Shown here in pieces: positions 7,941 through 16,618 of a stretch of 45,299 nucleotides of DNA. A model generated the notes under the pieces. The model saw only the letters and a program-made list of their open reading frames with translations, ran no database searches and had not been told where the DNA came from. Source of the DNA: Streptantibioticus ferralitis (GTDB lineage: Bacteria; Actinomycetota; Actinomycetes; Streptomycetales; Streptomycetaceae). Where the stretch lies: NCBI RefSeq assembly GCF_029223525.1, contig NZ_JARHTQ010000046.1, positions 1 to 45,299 of the forward strand. Direction: 5' to 3'. Positions within the stretch are counted from its first letter, which is position 1; each line of letters starts with the position of its first letter. The position numbers were made by a program, and so were the translations under genes.

Positions 7941-9143
7941 ATGCGGCTCTACCTGCTCGCGCTCAACCCCACCGACTCGGTCACCGACGGGTTCCTGCCT
8001 GCCGCCGAGCGGCTCGGCCTTGACGTCACCGTCCTCACCGACGACCCCGCGTCGCACCACCGCGCCCGGTACCCCTCGGGTGTGGAGGTCATCGGCTGCG
8101 ACGTCCGCGAGGTCCGCGAGGTCATCGGGGCGATCTCGCAACACCGCGCACCGGACGCGGTGTTCAGCAACAGCGACCATCTGCAGGTCCAGACGGCCCT
8201 GGTCGCGGACTACTTCGGGCTGCCCGGCAAGGACTGGCGGGTCGCGTTGCGCACCAAGAACAAGGCGCAGCTGCGCCGCCATCTCGCCGCTCGCGGCGCG
8301 GACACCGTGTGGTGTGCCGAACTGCCGCCGGACCAGGACCCGGGCGTACTACCGGAGAAGTCGCAGGTGCGGTATCCGTGTGTCATCAAACCGCGCGAGG
8401 GGGTGGCCAGCGAGGACGTGGTACTCGCCGAGGACGACCGTGAACTGGTCGCGCGCTGCGCCCGGATCCAGGCCAGGCGGCCCGGTGCCGCGCTGATAGT
8501 GGAAGAATTCCTGGCCGGTGGGCTGCGCACCCTGGAGACCCTGGGCGACGGCACCGGCGCCCGGCATGTGCTCGGCGGTTTCCGAACGGAGCTGTCCCCG
8601 CTGCCGTACTTCATCGAGGAACGCCTGGTCTACGACCCCGAGCCGTCGCCCGGTGCCGTCGTCCAGGTGCTTGCCCAACTCGACGCGCTCGGCGTGGCGT
8701 TCGGGGCCTGCCACACCGAGTACGTGGTGCGGGACGGCCGGGCGCGGCTGATCGAGGTCAACTACCGCGCCATCGGCGACCACGGTGACCTGCTGCTCGG
8801 CGGCCTGCTGGGCATCCCGCTCTTCGAGCGGATCCTGCGGGTGCATCTGGGCGAGCCGCTCCCCGCCGACCTCGGGGTGCGCACCGACGGCCGGGCCCGG
8901 GTCGACTACCCGTACGCCGACCGCGCCGGAACACTGACCGCGGCGCCCGAGGCGACCGAACGGACCCTGGACGGCGTGCGGTTGACGTACCGCCCGCTGC
9001 GCCCGGTCGGCGAGCGGCATGCGCTGTACCACACCAACCGGGACTACCTCGGCGTGCTGCGGACCACCGGCACCGACCAGGCGGCCGTGGACCGGGCCGC
9101 CGCCGAGTTCCTCGCCGCCCAGCGCTGGGAGATCGCCCCGTGA
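7941..9143 (+). CDS. ATP-grasp ligase of the siderophore pathway (PvsA-like)
   Basis: A 400-residue ATP-grasp carboxylate-amine ligase. The fold is shown by the ATP-binding lysine strand (YPCVIKPREGVAS, about 142-154), the ALIVEEFLAGG strand, and the metal-binding LIEVNYR near residue 272. Such enzymes couple an amino acid to a carboxylate through an acyl phosphate. Its position before two IucA/IucC synthetases and a decarboxylase mirrors the vibrioferrin pathway, where the ATP-grasp protein PvsA is thought to make the alanyl/2-oxoglutarate part. I start at ATG 7941, with GAAGGG eight bases upstream; an in-frame GTG at 7911 just after the promoter would add ten residues as a leaderless start. 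The stop overlaps the next start (GTGA), implying translational coupling. Family sure, substrate inferred. Confidence 0.82.
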   Translation: MRLYLLALNPTDSVTDGFLPAAERLGLDVTVLTDDPASHHRARYPSGVEVIGCDVREVREVIGAISQHRAPDAVFSNSDHLQVQTALVADYFGLPGKDWRVALRTKNKAQLRRHLAARGADTVWCAELPPDQDPGVLPEKSQVRYPCVIKPREGVASEDVVLAEDDRELVARCARIQARRPGAALIVEEFLAGGLRTLETLGDGTGARHVLGGFRTELSPLPYFIEERLVYDPEPSPGAVVQVLAQLDALGVAFGACHTEYVVRDGRARLIEVNYRAIGDHGDLLLGGLLGIPLFERILRVHLGEPLPADLGVRTDGRARVDYPYADRAGTLTAAPEATERTLDGVRLTYRPLRPVGERHALYHTNRDYLGVLRTTGTDQAAVDRAAAEFLAAQRWEIAP

Positions 9144-10915
9144 CCGCCGAGGACGAGTTGACGATCCGGGTGCTGAGCGCACTACTGCGGGAGGACGTCG
9201 TCGGGCTGCGCAGCCGCAGCACACCGGTCGTACGGCAGGACGGGCGCTGGCTGCGGCTGCCCGCCGCGGAGGGCGAGGCGCTGCTGCTGCCGGTCGCCGA
9301 GGACGGCTACCAGAGCGAGTACGCGGCCCGGCTGCCGCTGCTGCGGCGCGAGACCGCCGACCGCCGCACCGCCGACCTGGCCAGCTGCGACGACATCCTG
9401 GGCGCGCTGCGCGCACTCGCCGACCCGGTCGACCGCCCCGGTTTCGACGAGTTCGCCGAGGAGTACCGGCAGACCCTGGCGACCATGCGGCTGCACGACG
9501 AGGTACGCGCCGGGACGCACCAGCGGCTGGCCACCCGCTACGGCCCCGACCCCGCCCGCTGGCGCGGCCACCGCGGCGCCCTGGCCCATGACACCCTCGC
9601 CGCCTACCTGGACCATCCCGTCTACCCCACCGCGCGCGGCCGCCGTGGACTCGGCACCGCCGAACTGCGCGCCTACGCACCGGAGTTCCACCCCCGCTAC
9701 CGGCCGCGCTGGGTCGTGCTGCCCCGCGAGGCGGTCACCGCCGCCGGGGCGCCCTTCGAGGAGGTGCTGCCCGGCCGGTGGCCCAGCCCCGCACTGCTCG
9801 GCCTGCCGGAACTCGACCGCGATCACCTCGCGCTGCCCGTCCACCCGCTGACCAAGGCCCAGCCGCTCCAGGACGCGCTGCGCTCGGTCGGCCTCGACCG
9901 GTATGCCACCCTGGCCCGTAGACCGCATCTCGACCTGATCCCCACCCTGTCGATGCGCACCGGGGCGGTCGCCGACCATCCCCGTATCCATCTCAAACTG
10001 CCGCTGGACACAGCGACGTTGGGCATCGGCAACCGGCGCACCATCAAACCCGGCACACTGGCCGACGGCGCCGCGTGCCAGCGACTGCTGCAAGCGGTGA
10101 TCGCCCACGAGCCGCGGTTCAAGGACAGTGTGCTGCTCGCCGACGAGACCTGCTGGGCGCACGCCGGTCATCAACTCCTCGCCGCCCTGGTACGCGTCCA
10201 CCCGGCAGGGCTCGACCGGTCGGCGATCGTGCCGATGGCCGCACTGCTGGCTCCGGCGCCGAGCGGTCGGCTGGTGATCGAGCATCTCGCCGACCGCTTC
10301 CACGACGGCGATCCGCTCGCGCTGCTGGACGCCGTGCTGCGGCTGCTCTTCGACTGGCAGACCACCCTGTTCGGCTACGGGATCGCCCTGGAATCGCACC
10401 AGCAGAACATCTCGCTGGTCTTCGACGCCACCGAGGACGGCCCGCGAGTGCGGCTACTGCTCAAGGACAACGACGGCCCGCGGGTCAACGCCGTCCGGCT
10501 GGGCGACCTGCTCGAACCGGTCGCGTTCGAAGATCCACGGATCGTCAGCGAGGACGACGGGCCGCTGGCGGACCTGTTCACCACCATCACCGTGCATCTG
10601 TGCGCGGGGGCTTACGCCTACGGACTGGCCCGCACCGGCCGGGCGCCGCTGACCGCCGTGCTGCGACTGGTCCGGGACCGGCTGGCCGAGGCGGTGGACC
10701 GGCTGCCGCCACCGCCGCGGGAGGTCCTGCGCGAGCGGGTGCTGGAGGCGGCACGGCTGCCGGTGAAGGCCATGGTCAGCGCGGGCACCCTGTTCAGCAA
10801 GGAGCGCTGCCGCGCGGCCGACATCAACAAGCACTACACGACGGGGCCCAACTACCTGCTGCGGGCGTCGCCACCAGGCCCCGGAAGGCCACCGGCGCTG
10901 ACGCCCCGCGCGTGA
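9140..10915 (+). CDS. NIS siderophore synthetase 1 (IucA/IucC family)
   Basis: A 591-residue NRPS-independent siderophore synthetase, which adenylates a citrate-type carboxylate and condenses it with an amine or alcohol. Family landmarks are LPVHPLTKAQ (about 233), HLKLPLDTATLGIGNRRTIK (about 285-304), and the C-terminal nucleotide-binding ALESHQQNISLVFD followed by LLKDNDGPRV. The C-terminal half matches the FhuF-like lobe of these enzymes (LPVKAMVSAGTLFSK). The GTG start at 9140 overlaps the ATP-grasp stop by four bases. In vibrioferrin-like logic it would be one of the pair that desymmetrises citrate and then joins the second arm; which one cannot be decided by eye. Confidence 0.88.
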   Translation: MTAEDELTIRVLSALLREDVVGLRSRSTPVVRQDGRWLRLPAAEGEALLLPVAEDGYQSEYAARLPLLRRETADRRTADLASCDDILGALRALADPVDRPGFDEFAEEYRQTLATMRLHDEVRAGTHQRLATRYGPDPARWRGHRGALAHDTLAAYLDHPVYPTARGRRGLGTAELRAYAPEFHPRYRPRWVVLPREAVTAAGAPFEEVLPGRWPSPALLGLPELDRDHLALPVHPLTKAQPLQDALRSVGLDRYATLARRPHLDLIPTLSMRTGAVADHPRIHLKLPLDTATLGIGNRRTIKPGTLADGAACQRLLQAVIAHEPRFKDSVLLADETCWAHAGHQLLAALVRVHPAGLDRSAIVPMAALLAPAPSGRLVIEHLADRFHDGDPLALLDAVLRLLFDWQTTLFGYGIALESHQQNISLVFDATEDGPRVRLLLKDNDGPRVNAVRLGDLLEPVAFEDPRIVSEDDGPLADLFTTITVHLCAGAYAYGLARTGRAPLTAVLRLVRDRLAEAVDRLPPPPREVLRERVLEAARLPVKAMVSAGTLFSKERCRAADINKHYTTGPNYLLRASPPGPGRPPALTPRA

Positions 10916-11033
10916 TCGCCGGTCCGCGCCGACGTGGTCGCCCGCCGGCGCGGCCGAAGCCTCCCGCCGCCGGTCGCCCGGAGCCCTGGCTTCCATCCGT
11001 TGCTGCTTCCTTCCGTACCCGCTGGAGTCGTTG

Positions 11034-12878
11034 ATGCTGATCTCCCCGGTGACCGACCGCACGCCCGCGGCGCTGCCCGCCGCGGACCTGGCCGCCGCCC
11101 ACACCCTGCTCAACTGCCTGCTGCGGGAGGTGTCAGGGCCCGAGCACCAGACCGCCGTCGTCGATGGGCATCTGCTGCTGCGGCTGCCCAGAAGGGGGGT
11201 GCTGCTGCGGGTGGCGCTGCGCCGTACCTCGCTGCTGGGAGCGCACCGGTTCACCGGGCCGGTGACCGAGCAGGCCGATGGCGGCTGGCGGGAGGTGACA
11301 CTTGAGCAGCTGGGCGAGTACGTGCACACCGAACTGTCGTTGCGCTCCGGCGTCGGCAACGACGAGTTCCTCGCCCAGCTCGCCGCCAGCCGCGACGGCA
11401 TCGCCGCCGCCCTCGCGCTCCGCACCCACCCGCGCCACGGCGACGACCGCTATCTGGAGTCCGAGCAGTCGCTGGTCTACGGCCACCGCTTCCACCCCAC
11501 CCCCAAGGCCCGCGCCGCGCCGCGGGACTCCTGGGCCGCCTACGCGCCGGAGGCCTTCGCCGCCTTCCCGCTGCGCTACCTGGCCGTACGCCATGAGTTG
11601 ATGGCGGCGCAGTGCGCCACCCCAGGTGCCGACGCGGTGCTCGACGGGCTGTGCCCGGTCCCCGACGGCTACCGGCTGCTGCCCGTCCACCCCTGGCAGT
11701 ACGAGCTGCTGGGCGGCGCACCCCGGCTGCGCCAGGCGATCGGCGCCGGGGACGTGCTCGACCTCGGCGAGCGCGGTGCGCCGTTCGCCGCGACCGCGTC
11801 CGTGCGCACGCTGCACGGCCAGGGTGCCTTTCTCAAGTTCAGCCTCAATGTGCGCATCACCAACTGCCTGCGCAAGAACGCCCGTTACGAGCTGGCCGGT
11901 GCGGTCGCCCTGACCCGGCTGCTCGATCCGGTGCTCCGCGAGCTGACCGCCCGCTTCCCCGGCGCCGCCATGCTGCGCGAGCCCGCCTACCGAGCGCTGG
12001 CCCTCCCCGGGGACGACGCACTGCTCGAAGGGTTCGGCGTGATCGTCCGCGACGATCTGGACGGCCACCTGGCGCCCGATGTGACCCCGCTACTGGCCGC
12101 CGCGGTGGCCGACGAGTACCCGACCAGCGGCGCCCATGTCTCCCGGCTGCTGGCCGGACAGGGGCGGCGGGCCGCGTTGGAGTGGTGGACGGCGTATCTG
12201 CGGCTGCTGCTGCCACCGGTCCTCGCCGCCTACTTCGACTACGGCGTCGTCCTCGAACCGCATCTGCAGAACGTGCTGATCGGCGTCGACGGCGCGGGGC
12301 TGCCGCGACAGGTCGTCTTCCGCGACCTGGAGGGCACCAAGCTGCTGGCCAAGCAGCACGCCGAGGCGCTTGCCGGGCTGCCCGCCGACGTGGCAGGGCC
12401 GATGGTCTACGACGCCCGGCGCGGCTGGGACCGCGTCGTCTACTGCCTGCTGGTCAACCACACCGCCGAACTGCTGGCCGCGCTCGCCGATCTGCACCCG
12501 GAGCTGGAGCCCGCACTGTGGGGGCAAGTCCGCACCGTGCTGCGCGAGTTCGCCGACGAGCAGGGCTGCCCGCCGAGGCTGCGCGCCCTGCTCGCGGGGG
12601 TGCCGCTGCCCGCCAAGGCCAACCTGCTCACCCGCTGGGCCCGCCGCGCGGACCGCGAGGCGGGCTATGTCCGGGTGCCGTCCCCGCTCGCCGGCCCGGC
12701 CCGTTCCGCCTTTTCCGGGGGCAGGCCACCAGACCACCGACCTGTGACGGGAGCGGGACCCCGGACCCCGGGTGTGGTGGCAGGGGTGATCCACCGCCCC
12801 GGCGCCCCGGGGGCGGTGCCCCGGGGCGCCGGGGCGGGGGCCCTCACCTTCGGAGCTGGAGTGTCCGGTGATCACTGA
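11034..12878 (+). CDS. NIS siderophore synthetase 2 (IucA/IucC family) with odd C-terminal tail
   Basis: A 614-residue second IucA/IucC synthetase. Motifs in order: ESEQSLVYGHRFHPTPK (about 143), LPVHPWQYEL (about 219), FLKFSLNVRITNCLRKN (about 267), LEPHLQNVLIGVDG (about 406) and VVFRDLEGTKLL. ATG 11034 is used, six bases after GGAG; a TTG at 11031 is less likely. It follows synthetase 1 after 118 bases with no strong hairpin. The normal domain seems to end near residue 560 (YVRVPSPLAG); the last 55 residues are Pro/Gly/Ala-rich and are encoded across a perfect 16-bp hairpin, so they look like readthrough of former intergenic DNA. The stop overlaps the decarboxylase start by 11 bases. Confidence 0.86.
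   Translation: MLISPVTDRTPAALPAADLAAAHTLLNCLLREVSGPEHQTAVVDGHLLLRLPRRGVLLRVALRRTSLLGAHRFTGPVTEQADGGWREVTLEQLGEYVHTELSLRSGVGNDEFLAQLAASRDGIAAALALRTHPRHGDDRYLESEQSLVYGHRFHPTPKARAAPRDSWAAYAPEAFAAFPLRYLAVRHELMAAQCATPGADAVLDGLCPVPDGYRLLPVHPWQYELLGGAPRLRQAIGAGDVLDLGERGAPFAATASVRTLHGQGAFLKFSLNVRITNCLRKNARYELAGAVALTRLLDPVLRELTARFPGAAMLREPAYRALALPGDDALLEGFGVIVRDDLDGHLAPDVTPLLAAAVADEYPTSGAHVSRLLAGQGRRAALEWWTAYLRLLLPPVLAAYFDYGVVLEPHLQNVLIGVDGAGLPRQVVFRDLEGTKLLAKQHAEALAGLPADVAGPMVYDARRGWDRVVYCLLVNHTAELLAALADLHPELEPALWGQVRTVLREFADEQGCPPRLRALLAGVPLPAKANLLTRWARRADREAGYVRVPSPLAGPARSAFSGGRPPDHRPVTGAGPRTPGVVAGVIHRPGAPGAVPRGAGAGALTFGAGVSGDH
12797..12834 (+). terminator. Perfect 16-bp hairpin inside the 3' end of NIS synthetase 2
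   Basis: Bases 12797-12812 pair perfectly with 12819-12834 around a GCGGTG loop; both arms are all G and C. It looks like an intrinsic terminator or mRNA 3' stabiliser but lies within the reading frame and upstream of the decarboxylase start, so it could lower downstream expression. Confidence 0.5.
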
Positions 12879-14100
12879 GGCGGTGCGGGAGCGGGTGCGG
12901 ACGCTGGCGGACGGGGAGTTGCCCGCGTACGTCTATGACCTCGGGGCGCTGCGGGCGCACGCCCGCCACGTCCGGGACGAGTTGCCCGCGGGCGTCGAGC
13001 TGTACTACGCGGCCAAGGCCAATCCGGAGCCGCAGATCCTGAGCGCCCTGCGGGATGCCGTGACGGGGTACGAGGTCGCCTCCGGGGGTGAACTCGCCCA
13101 TGTGCGCCGGGCGGTGCCGGATGCGCCGGTGGCCTTCGGCGGGCCGGGGAAGACGCCCGCGGAAATCGCGGCGGCGCTGGAGGTCGGGGTGTCGCGCTTC
13201 CATGTGGAGAGCGAGCACGAGCTGCGGCTGCTGGCATCCGCGGTGGGACCGGGCCGTCGGGCCGACATCCTGCTGCGGGTCAACCTGCCGGTGGAACTGC
13301 ACGGCGTCGCCCTGGCGATGGGCGGCCGCCCGAGCCCCTTCGGCCTGGACCCGGCAGGTGTCGACCGCTGCCTGGCGCTGCTGGCCGAGCCGGACTTCGC
13401 CCGCCTGCGACTGCGCGGCATTCACGCGCACCTGGCCAGCGGCCTGGACGCGGCCGCCCAACTCGCCGTCGCCGAGCGGATCGTGGAGTGGGCCGTACGG
13501 CTCCGCGTCCCGGTCGAGGAGGTCGACACCGGTGGCGGAATGGCCGTTGACTACGCCGATCCGGGCGCCCGCTTCGACTGGGCCGCGTTCGGCAGCGGGC
13601 TTGGGCGGTTGCTGCGCCGACACCCGGGTCTGCGGCTGCGGATCGAGCCCGGGCGGGCGCTGACCGCGTACTGCGGCTGGTACGCCACCGACGTGCTGGA
13701 CGTGAAGCGCAGCCACGGCGAGGAGTTCGCCGTACTGCGCGGCGGCACCCACCATCTGCGGACACCCGCGACCAAGGGGCACGACCAGCCGTTCACCGTG
13801 CTTCCGGTGGACGACTGGCCGTACCCCTGGCCCAGGCCCGCGGTGAGCGGGCAACGGGCCACGGTCACCGGGCAGTTGTGCACCCCGAAGGACGTGCTCG
13901 CCCGTGGTGTCCCGCAGGCCGCCGGGCTACGGCCCGGTGACCGGGTGGTGTTCGCGCTGGCCGGGGCCTACGCGTGGAACATCTCCCACCATGACTTCCT
14001 GATGCACCCGCACCCGGGCTTCCACTACCTGGATCAGGACGTCAACTCGTCCTCGGGGATCGTGATCACCCAGTGCGTCGCCCGGCGCGGCCGCAGGTAG
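12868..14100 (+). CDS. PLP-dependent decarboxylase (fold III, PvsE/SbnH-like)
   Basis: A 410-residue alanine-racemase-fold (type III) decarboxylase related to diaminopimelate/ornithine decarboxylases. The PLP lysine is K50 in YYAAKAN; HAHLASGLD, DTGGGMAVDY and EPGRALTAYCGWY supply the barrel's cofactor and phosphate contacts, and CTPKDVLARG matches the position of the C-terminal active-site Cys. In vibrioferrin and staphyloferrin B pathways, homologues (PvsE, SbnH) decarboxylate a citryl-amino-acid intermediate made by a NIS enzyme, which fits the place here right after two such enzymes. GTG 12868 overlaps the upstream stop by 11 bases, with GGAG nearby. Its last 67 bases overlap, tail to tail, the minus-strand permease gene. 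Confidence 0.86.
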   Translation: MITEAVRERVRTLADGELPAYVYDLGALRAHARHVRDELPAGVELYYAAKANPEPQILSALRDAVTGYEVASGGELAHVRRAVPDAPVAFGGPGKTPAEIAAALEVGVSRFHVESEHELRLLASAVGPGRRADILLRVNLPVELHGVALAMGGRPSPFGLDPAGVDRCLALLAEPDFARLRLRGIHAHLASGLDAAAQLAVAERIVEWAVRLRVPVEEVDTGGGMAVDYADPGARFDWAAFGSGLGRLLRRHPGLRLRIEPGRALTAYCGWYATDVLDVKRSHGEEFAVLRGGTHHLRTPATKGHDQPFTVLPVDDWPYPWPRPAVSGQRATVTGQLCTPKDVLARGVPQAAGLRPGDRVVFALAGAYAWNISHHDFLMHPHPGFHYLDQDVNSSSGIVITQCVARRGRR

Positions 14101-15455
14101 AACACCCAGTACAGGGCGGCGACCGCGGTGATGGCGCCGGTGATGAGCAGGTCGTGCGAGGTCTGCTGGGCGAGCACCCAGACCAGCACGGCCAGCAGCG
14201 CCACCGGGACCACCGGCCACAGCGGCATCCGCCACACGCCCTGGCGCTCCTTGTGGACGCCGCGCCGGGACGCCAGGGCGGCCAGCGCCACGAAGGCGTA
14301 GAGCGCGGCGACGGCCACGCCGGTCACACCGTTGAGGGTGGCCACCGGCACGAAGCACAGCACCGCACCGGGTACGCCGACCGCGAGCGTGGCGATCCAC
14401 GGCGAGCCGAACCGCTTGCTCAGGGCGGCGAAGGCCCGGTTGACCGGTGCGGGCCAGGCGTTGTCGCGCGCCGAGGCGTACAGCACCCGCGAGTTCTGAA
14501 TCACCATCACGATCGCCGCGTTGATGATCGCCAGCGCGATGCACAGGCTGATGAAGGTGCCGACGCCGGAGTCGCTCCACTTCTGCACCATGCCCGCGAT
14601 GTCGCCGCCCGCAAGGGTGTTGAGGTCCGGGGCGCCCAGGGTGATCGCGACCACCGGGACCAGTACGACGGCCGCGCCGATGGCGAGCGTCCACAGGACC
14701 GTACGGGAGACGGTGCGCCGCGGGTTCTCCATCTCCTCGGACAGGTACACGGCGGTGGAGAACCCCTGCAGGATGAACAGCGCCGCCGCCAGACCCGCGA
14801 CGATCAGGCCACCGGTGACCGGCACGCTCGCGCCGTGGTCCCCGGCCATCACCGGGTGCAGCAGCACCGAGGCGGAGCGCCGGGTGTGCGAGAAGCCGAG
14901 GAAGGCGACCACGGCGGACGCGACCACCTCAAGTACCAGGAAGATCCCGGTGATCCAGGCGTTGGCCCGCAGATCGAGCAGGCCCATCACGGTGGCCAGC
15001 AGCATCACGCCCGCGCCCATCATCTTGGCGTCGACGTGGATGAGGGGCGCGAGGTAGTCGGCGGTGCCCAGGGCGATGATCGGCGGGACGATCATGACCA
15101 CGATCAGCGCCTGGATGAACACCAGCCACCCGGAGAAGCGGCCGGTCAGCGTGCCCACCATGGCGTACTCGCCGCCCGCGCTGGGGATCAGCGTGCCCAA
15201 CTCCGAGTAGCAGAAGGCCACCGCGACACAGAGCACCACGGCGATCACCAGGGTCAGCGCGGTGCCGGTGCCCAGGGTGGCGAACGAGCCCGGGACGATG
15301 ACGAACAGGGACGAGGCCGGTGTGAGGCAGGAGAGGGTGAGCAGCGTGCCGCCGACCACGCCGATCGAGCGGGTCAGTTTCCGTGGCTCGACCGACGCCG
15401 CCGGCGGGGCGGCGGCATCGGAGGGATCGGCGGGCGGGCGCAGGATTTCGGTCAT
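14034..15455 (-). CDS. APC-superfamily amino acid/amine permease
   Basis: A 473-residue integral membrane transporter of the amino acid-polyamine-organocation family with about 12 membrane helices. The N-terminal unwound-helix region (SIGVVGGTLLTLSCLTPASS), CYSELGTLIPSAGGEYAMVG and ENPRRTVSRTV are typical. Substrate cannot be read from sequence. I use ATG 15455 (MTEILRPP), preceded by GGGA; ATG 15467 would add four residues. Its coding sequence ends inside the decarboxylase gene on the opposite strand. Because the locus lacks the MFS exporter usual in NIS clusters, this permease could serve precursor uptake or efflux for the pathway, but unrelated function is equally possible. Confidence 0.85.
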   Translation of the reverse strand: MTEILRPPADPSDAAAPPAASVEPRKLTRSIGVVGGTLLTLSCLTPASSLFVIVPGSFATLGTGTALTLVIAVVLCVAVAFCYSELGTLIPSAGGEYAMVGTLTGRFSGWLVFIQALIVVMIVPPIIALGTADYLAPLIHVDAKMMGAGVMLLATVMGLLDLRANAWITGIFLVLEVVASAVVAFLGFSHTRRSASVLLHPVMAGDHGASVPVTGGLIVAGLAAALFILQGFSTAVYLSEEMENPRRTVSRTVLWTLAIGAAVVLVPVVAITLGAPDLNTLAGGDIAGMVQKWSDSGVGTFISLCIALAIINAAIVMVIQNSRVLYASARDNAWPAPVNRAFAALSKRFGSPWIATLAVGVPGAVLCFVPVATLNGVTGVAVAALYAFVALAALASRRGVHKERQGVWRMPLWPVVPVALLAVLVWVLAQQTSHDLLITGAITAVAALYWVFYLRPRRATHWVITIPEDELTS

Positions 15456-15865
15456 ACGGCGTCCCATCGGGCTCGGTGGGGCTCTACGGGGGAGCGGTAT
15501 CGCCTCCGTTATGGCTGGCTCTGCAGGTACTCGGTCGCTCCCGGGACGTCATGAGACATCTGGTGTTAAGAGAGCGTCAACCCCCCTCAGGCAACGAAAT
15601 CCGTCGTCTACTAGATCGAATTCAACTGATCTGATAGCGGATTAGCGGTCAGGGGAGTGGAAAGTGCGTGACGTGACGGCTGTCACGGCGCCGCCGGGGG
15701 GTGCTGCGGATTGCGCTGCGCGACCGGCCCGACGAGCGAAATTTGTTCCCGACCACGGCGGGTCGCCCCAGCGGGAATCCAGTGGTGATGCGTTGGCCTT
15801 GGCTTGCGATCGGACACGGTACGTTGTCAAGCTGTTGCAGCCGGTCAACCTCTGTGGAGGGTCAC
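15456..15865. promoter_or_regulatory. Divergent intergenic region, permease / GntR regulator
   Basis: A 410-base gap with divergent promoters. Visible elements are AGATC-N10-GATCT (15613-15632), CGTGAC-GGCT-GTCACG (15672-15687), and a nearby TAGCGG direct repeat around 15634-15646. Any of these could be an operator for the GntR regulator, which would fit autoregulation plus control of the permease. No convincing small gene lies here. Confidence 0.35.
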
Positions 15866-16618
15866 GTGCCATTTGGTGAGCAGCCCGCGTACCTCCGGGT
15901 CGCCGACGACCTGCGGAGCAAGATCCTCGGCGGCATCCTCCCCCCGCACACGCGGCTGCCCTCGCAGGCCCGTATCCGCCGGGACTACGGCGTCTCCGAC
16001 ACCGTCGCCCTGGAGGCCCGCAAGGTCCTGATGGCCGAGGGCTTCGTGGAGGGTCGCTCGGGCTCCGGTACGTACGTGCGCGAACGGCCGGAGCCGCGCT
16101 CGATCTCCCGTTCCGGTTACCGGCCGTCTTACGGCCCCACGCCGTTCCGTCAGGAGCAGGCGGACGAGGGCTGCAAGGGCACCTGGGAATCGGTCAGCAC
16201 CCAGGAGAGCGCCAGCCCGGCGATCGCCAACCGGCTGCGGATCCAGCCCGACGACCGGGTGATGTGCACCCGCTATCTGTTCCGCACCGAGGGCGAGCCG
16301 ATGATGCTCTCCATCTCATGGGAGCCGTTGGCGATCACCGGGCGCACTCCGGTGATGCTGCCCGAGGAGGGCCCGCTGGGCGGGCGCGGGGTGGTGGACC
16401 GGATGGCGGCCATCGACATCGTGGTGGACAACGTCGTCGAGGAGGTCTCCTCCCGGCCCGGACTGGCCGCCGAGACCGCCGAGCTGGGCGGTGTCCCGGG
16501 GCATGCGGTGCTTGTCGTCTCCCGGACGTTCTACGCCTCGGACCGCCCGGTGGAGACCGCTGACCTGGTCATTCCGGCGGACCGGTTCAAGGTGGTCTAC
16601 CACCTGCCCGTCCGCTAG
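15866..16618 (+). CDS. GntR-family transcriptional regulator with UTRA domain
   Basis: A 250-residue DNA-binding repressor of the HutC/GntR type. Residues about 8-75 form the winged helix-turn-helix (RVADDLRSKILGGILPPHTRLPSQ, then DTVALEARKVLMAEG and GSGTYV). Residues about 95-245 match the UTRA effector-binding domain (MCTRYLFRTEGEPMMLS, HAVLVVSRTFYASDRPVETADLVIPADRF). I take GTG 15866, five bases after a GGAGG site, instead of an upstream in-frame GTG at 15701 that precedes unrelated sequence. It lies between two APC permease genes, divergent from one and in line with the other, so it may control amino acid transport; the ligand is unknown. Confidence 0.86.
   Translation: MPFGEQPAYLRVADDLRSKILGGILPPHTRLPSQARIRRDYGVSDTVALEARKVLMAEGFVEGRSGSGTYVRERPEPRSISRSGYRPSYGPTPFRQEQADEGCKGTWESVSTQESASPAIANRLRIQPDDRVMCTRYLFRTEGEPMMLSISWEPLAITGRTPVMLPEEGPLGGRGVVDRMAAIDIVVDNVVEEVSSRPGLAAETAELGGVPGHAVLVVSRTFYASDRPVETADLVIPADRFKVVYHLPVR

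Noticed and set aside
14034-15455. APC permease as the siderophore exporter
   Set aside because: APC permeases carry amino acids or amines, and the gene is on the opposite strand with its own promoter away from the iron box; kept only as a possibility.
14073-15554. 493-codon plus-strand frame opposite the APC permease
   Set aside because: His/Arg/Gly-rich shadow of a membrane protein gene.
15664-15879. Small 71-codon gene in front of the GntR regulator
   Set aside because: Composition is poor, no ribosome site, and it runs into the ribosome site and start of the regulator; the sequence is better read as promoter.
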